Shown: piece after piece, positions 60,432 through 64,000 of the stretch
How the letters are laid out: each line of letters opens with the position of its first letter
Numbering within the stretch: position 1 is the stretch's first letter
NCBI RefSeq assembly: GCF_029892785.1
Contig: NZ_JARXXA010000005.1
Span: 62,001 to 126,000, forward strand
Reading direction: 5' to 3'
DNA length: 64,000 bases
From: Parabacteroides sp. PH5-46
Lineage (GTDB): Bacteria > Bacteroidota > Bacteroidia > Bacteroidales > Tannerellaceae
Position numbers and translations under genes: made by a program
Notes under the pieces: generated by a model
Database searches by the model: none
Seen by the model: only the letters and a program-made list of their open reading frames with translations
Told to the model about the DNA's origin: nothing

Positions 60432-62336
60432 TTATCTATATGCCTCATTCTGATCGCAAAGCGGGTTCTTAATCAACTCGTCTGACGGAATTGGCATATC
60501 CATTCTGCGTTCATCAAATTCAAAGGTACGTACGGTTTGCCAGTCACTTTCCGGATCACCTGTTTGACTGTGTTTCGGATAGTTTACAGCCACGTGTTCT
60601 GCCATGAATCCAGACTTCAACATATCAGGACATAAGCACCATTCAGCACTGAACTCTTTACGACGTTCCATGTTTATAGCCACTTTCCATGCGGGAGAAG
60701 AGAAGCCCTTTGTTGATTTCAATTGACCGTAATAAGTTTGAGCATCAGGCACTTTTGCAGCTTCTGTGGCAAACGGAATAGGATAATAGTCACTAATAGA
60801 AACATAATAACCGAAACCACCATCTTGATAGAAAGAAGCCATATTGTCGCTGTAGTATTTTGAATACATACTAGTCAGAGATGTGGCATTACCTACTTCA
60901 AGGTTACCAAAAGCACGTTCACGTAGTTTATTGATTTGAGCCCAACCTTCAGCATCACCCTCTCCGTAAAGAATGAAACGGCATTCTGCATAGTCTAACA
61001 TTACATTTGGCAGACGTTTTCTATAGATTTGAGCAGGAGCATGTTGGTCATTATTCCAGTGGCAACGACCCAAACGCCAGTATTTTGTAGTGTACACTGC
61101 CGGAGCATATTCACCACCGGTATCAAACTTATAGTTGTCATAAGCCACATATTCCTGAACAAACGGATTGAATCCATTAGGAGAAGCCAATGTTTTTTCA
61201 ACATATCCTGCATTTTCAGGAGCATCCAACCATGCTTGTGGCACAGGGATTGTGCTCTTCCATTCGGGTTTTGCCAATTTATTTTCCGGAACGCTGGCAG
61301 TAACCAAAGAGCCGTCACGACGTTTGTCACCCGGTTCGAAAGAATCGTAAAGTTCCCATGATAAAGCGATAGTACCCCAACCTCCGTTGGCAGGAGCTGC
61401 AGAATAGTAGATAGTCCAACCATTAGCACCACTCAAAGCGTTGCCATCCCAGCTACCCCATTTGTCACCTTCATTCAATACTTGTTCGTAGATGGTTTCT
61501 TTGCTCCAAACGCCTGTAGCATCCCACAAAGTAGTAAATGATTTGTTCAATTCATATTCACCTGAATCCAGTACTTGCTTCAAAGCTGTTTCTGCTTTCT
61601 TGTAGCATTCGTTGGCCTGGTCGGGGCAACGATAGGCTTTCCACATATAAGCGTCACCCAGATAAGCCAACGCCATACCTTTGGTGCAACGTCCATACTG
61701 TCCGTTATAAGGCTTCCAGCTCAGCAAAGCAGCTGCTGCTTCCAGGTCTTCAATAATGAAATCCCACATTTCTTCATACGATTCTGCTCTTGCTTTGTAA
61801 GGAGTATTCACATATGTTTCACCGGTAGCCAACATTGGTACACGACCAAAGGTTGTTGCCAACCAGAAGTAGTGGAACGCACGAATTACACGGGCTTCAC
61901 CTTCTGCCGTAGCAGCCACTTCGCTTGAGAAGTTCGCGGTATTCCCTGATAAATTCTGCAAAAAGTCATTACAGCGGGTAATACCATTATAAGCATGGTT
62001 CCAACCACTTTTCAACTCGTCTTTGTCAGCTGTCCAGCTCTGTGTCATAAAGTCCTTATCCCAACCGGTAGCTTGTGTATCCATCGTAGGATGGCAACCT
62101 GTGAAAATATAAGGTTTGAATGGGTCTTCATTTAACTTGTTATCCTCAGACGGAAGCATAGAGTCGTAGCATCCGTTCAAGCTTCTGAGTGCATGTTCGT
62201 CATTATCGTATCCTGAATTCAAATCCAAAATAGAATAATGGTCTACTGTCAGGAATTTGTCATTGTCACAAGAGGTAGTTCCTGCCAAGAGAACCGTACC
62301 TGCCAACAAACTGTATAATATATTTTTGACTTTCAT
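60432..62336 (-). CDS. susD: SusD-like outer-membrane glycan-binding lipoprotein
   Basis: 634 residues from Met at 62336 (MKVKNILYSLLAGTVLLAGT, then TSC lipobox); ATG at 62348 adds 4. N-terminal TPR-type helices: TRCNDFLQNLSGNTANFSSE, VAATAEGEARVIRAFHYFWL, and the RagB/SusD C-domain (LPNVMLDYAECRFILYGEGD; NMERRKEFSAEWCLCPDMLK). It binds xylan oligosaccharides at the cell surface and caps SusC. Lies 8 bases after the SusC stop. Confidence 0.95.
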   Translation of the reverse strand: MKVKNILYSLLAGTVLLAGTTSCDNDKFLTVDHYSILDLNSGYDNDEHALRSLNGCYDSMLPSEDNKLNEDPFKPYIFTGCHPTMDTQATGWDKDFMTQSWTADKDELKSGWNHAYNGITRCNDFLQNLSGNTANFSSEVAATAEGEARVIRAFHYFWLATTFGRVPMLATGETYVNTPYKARAESYEEMWDFIIEDLEAAAALLSWKPYNGQYGRCTKGMALAYLGDAYMWKAYRCPDQANECYKKAETALKQVLDSGEYELNKSFTTLWDATGVWSKETIYEQVLNEGDKWGSWDGNALSGANGWTIYYSAAPANGGWGTIALSWELYDSFEPGDKRRDGSLVTASVPENKLAKPEWKSTIPVPQAWLDAPENAGYVEKTLASPNGFNPFVQEYVAYDNYKFDTGGEYAPAVYTTKYWRLGRCHWNNDQHAPAQIYRKRLPNVMLDYAECRFILYGEGDAEGWAQINKLRERAFGNLEVGNATSLTSMYSKYYSDNMASFYQDGGFGYYVSISDYYPIPFATEAAKVPDAQTYYGQLKSTKGFSSPAWKVAINMERRKEFSAEWCLCPDMLKSGFMAEHVAVNYPKHSQTGDPESDWQTVRTFEFDERRMDMPIPSDELIKNPLCDQNEAYR

Positions 62337-62356
62337 ATTATTTTTCATTTAAATTG

Positions 62357-64000
62357 TTAGAATTGTACATTCAGACCGAATGAATAAGTACGGGGAGAAG
62401 GATAACGACCTGTATCCAGACCTGTTACGAGTACACTACCCTGACCAACCTCGGGATCACCATATTTGTTATACGGAGAAATGGTTGCTAAATTAGCTAC
62501 AGATAAGTAAAGACGTACATTCTCAATCAACAGTTTGCTTGCGATCGATTTCGGCAATGTATATCCTACCTGAATATTGCTAATTTTCAAGAAATTACCA
62601 TTCTTTACCCACATATCAGAAGCACGCATATTGTAGTTGGCATCCAGTAAAGAAAGACGGGATAATGAACCATTGGTATTTTCCGGTGACCAAGCGTTTT
62701 TGGCAGCCTCTCTCAAGATGTTAGGAGTAGGGTCGTCAGCTGTAAACATGTTAGACAAGCGCATAGCTGAATAAGAGAATATATCCTGTCCCAATACACC
62801 GTAAGTGTAAAGAGAGAAATCCCAGTTCTTATAAGTCGCACCTAAATTCAAACCGAAGTTCAGATCAGGGAAACCATCTCCCAATACTTCCATATCGTTT
62901 TCGTCGATGAAACCATTACCGTCCAAATCTTTGAACTTGTAGTCACCGGCTTGTGTCTTATCATTCTGATAGTAACCACTATTACTTCCATTGGTAGCAG
63001 CATTAGCAGCGTCTACTTCGGCTTGATTTTTGAACACACCTTCCACACGGTAGCCATAGAAAGAACCTACAGCAGCTCCTTCTTTGGATACAGAGTGATT
63101 ACCCCAGTGGTAACCGGCAGCTGCACCCACAGCTCCTGTGTTAGAACCATCGTCTGTTCCTTTACCGCTAGCATCGGAGTTGGTATAATAAACAGGTTCA
63201 CCCATCTTCTTGATTTTGTTCTTCAAGGTAGAACCGGTCAAAGTAGCATTAATGCTCCAGTCTTTGTTCAAACGTTTGTTATAGCTGATGCTCATTTCAA
63301 ACCCTTTGTTTTCAATCTCACCATAGTTTGTATAAACTTGTTGGTAACCGGTAGAAGGACGTACCTGGCGATAAAGCAATAAGTCTTTAGACTTACGGAT
63401 AAAGTAGTCAGCCGTAATATTCAGTTCGCCTTGCAGCAAGCCGAAGTCAAGACCGATATTGGTCTGTTCGTTGGTTTCCCATTTCAGGTTGCTATCTACC
63501 AGTCCTTGGTATGTACCACCGGTAGCAGAAGGAGTAGAGCCCAAGCCCATATTTCCATTTTGGCTATAGAAGTTGTACTTTATACCTGCTAGAGTTAATG
63601 CAGCTACAGACAAGTCTGTGGCACCACCTGAGTTACCGGTCTGTCCCCAACCAACACGCAGTTTCAGGTTAGAAAAGATGTCCTGATCTTGCATGAAAGC
63701 TTCTTCAGAAATACGCCATGCAGCAGCGGCTGAAGGGAAAGTACCCCAACGGTTGCCAGCACCGAAATTAGAAGAACCGTCACGACGTATAGTACCGGTA
63801 AGGATATAACGATCCATGAGGCTATAAGATGCACGGGCAAAATAAGAGATAGCGCGTGATTCAAGATTCAAGGCGCCATTTGCACTTAATGTACTGATAT
63901 CGGAAGTCAAAGAAACCTCTCTGATATTGTCACCAGGGAAGCTCTTAGCACCGGCATTTACCCACTGACCATAGTAGCGAGAAACTTCATTACCTGCCAT
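62357..64000 (-). CDS. susC: SusC-like TonB-dependent receptor (5' end outside window)
   Basis: 547 residues of the C-terminal barrel; the Met at the window edge is only where the visible part starts. SusC-type barrel signatures: SYFARASYSLMDRYILTGTI, RRDGSSNFGAGNRWGTFPSA, AWRISEEAFM, LRVGWGQTGNSG, and GDYKFKDLDGNGFIDENDM (calcium-like loop) and terminal YSFGLNVQF. Outer-membrane transporter energised by TonB, partner of the following SusD. First gene of the xylan operon as far as visible; its promoter is outside. Confidence 0.95.
   Translation of the reverse strand: MAGNEVSRYYGQWVNAGAKSFPGDNIREVSLTSDISTLSANGALNLESRAISYFARASYSLMDRYILTGTIRRDGSSNFGAGNRWGTFPSAAAAWRISEEAFMQDQDIFSNLKLRVGWGQTGNSGGATDLSVAALTLAGIKYNFYSQNGNMGLGSTPSATGGTYQGLVDSNLKWETNEQTNIGLDFGLLQGELNITADYFIRKSKDLLLYRQVRPSTGYQQVYTNYGEIENKGFEMSISYNKRLNKDWSINATLTGSTLKNKIKKMGEPVYYTNSDASGKGTDDGSNTGAVGAAAGYHWGNHSVSKEGAAVGSFYGYRVEGVFKNQAEVDAANAATNGSNSGYYQNDKTQAGDYKFKDLDGNGFIDENDMEVLGDGFPDLNFGLNLGATYKNWDFSLYTYGVLGQDIFSYSAMRLSNMFTADDPTPNILREAAKNAWSPENTNGSLSRLSLLDANYNMRASDMWVKNGNFLKISNIQVGYTLPKSIASKLLIENVRLYLSVANLATISPYNKYGDPEVGQGSVLVTGLDTGRYPSPRTYSFGLNVQF

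Overview
The window is a piece of a Bacteroidales chromosome. I favour Bacteroides or Parabacteroides, but the sequence does not settle the genus. The evidence is a SusC/SusD pair, a hybrid two-component system (HTCS), DUF4249 and HU-HIG type proteins, FecR/ECF signalling, and promoters of the Bacteroidales form (-33 TTTG, about 19 bp, -7 TAnnTTTG).

Positions 1 to about 31.55 kb are a tailed (siphovirus-like) prophage whose left part lies outside the window. From 26.35 kb down to position 1 all genes run on the minus strand in tight, often overlapping order. The early genes come first: small regulators, ERF annealing protein, YqaJ-like exonuclease, SSB-like protein, a hexapeptide-repeat protein, a degenerate tRNA-Leu-like element, NinB, a helicase, a DNA methyltransferase, DUF4494, RuvC-like resolvase, Dcm and a replication initiator. 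Next come small accessory genes (zinc ribbon, DUF551, ASCH-like, DnaA domain IV-like). The late genes follow: TerS, TerL, portal, scaffold, major capsid, connectors, tail tube candidate, chaperone candidates and a truncated tape measure. The immunity region (26.35-29.7 kb) holds a strong minus-strand promoter with palindromic operators and two tandem plus-strand LexA/CI-type repressors preceded by an identical 42-bp leader. Rightward cargo genes (29.7-31.55 kb: SHOCT membrane protein, unknown plus HEPN-like pair, lipoprotein) end beside host rluF. No integrase, lysis gene or att site is visible.

Positions 31.7-44.6 kb are host genes: rluF; a QueH-inositol monophosphatase fusion; a Zn/Cd-type P-type ATPase with a Fur-family regulator; an HU-type protein with a large 5' hairpin; a HigBA toxin-antitoxin pair; and an ECF sigma / beta-barrel / FecR / TonB receptor / DUF4249 locus.

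Positions 44.8-64 kb are a glucuronoxylan utilization locus. On the plus strand are a GH43 enzyme and an HTCS regulator. On the minus strand is an operon: susC (truncated at the window end), susD, acetylesterase, GPH sugar transporter, GH10 xylanase, GH43, GH67 alpha-glucuronidase, mannonate dehydratase (uxuA) and an SDR reductase. Together they take acetylated, glucuronylated xylan from surface binding through cleavage and transport to hexuronate catabolism.

The most striking observation is in the Dcm gene (17470-18564). A second 294-codon frame inside it carries its own conserved-looking protein, and a short DNA repeat is read as IIAHS-like in one frame and LLPTP in the other. Other unusual items are a 73-bp inverted-repeat element inserted in frame in the GH67 gene, an over-long tRNA-Leu-like element, and three intergenic clusters of nested palindromes.
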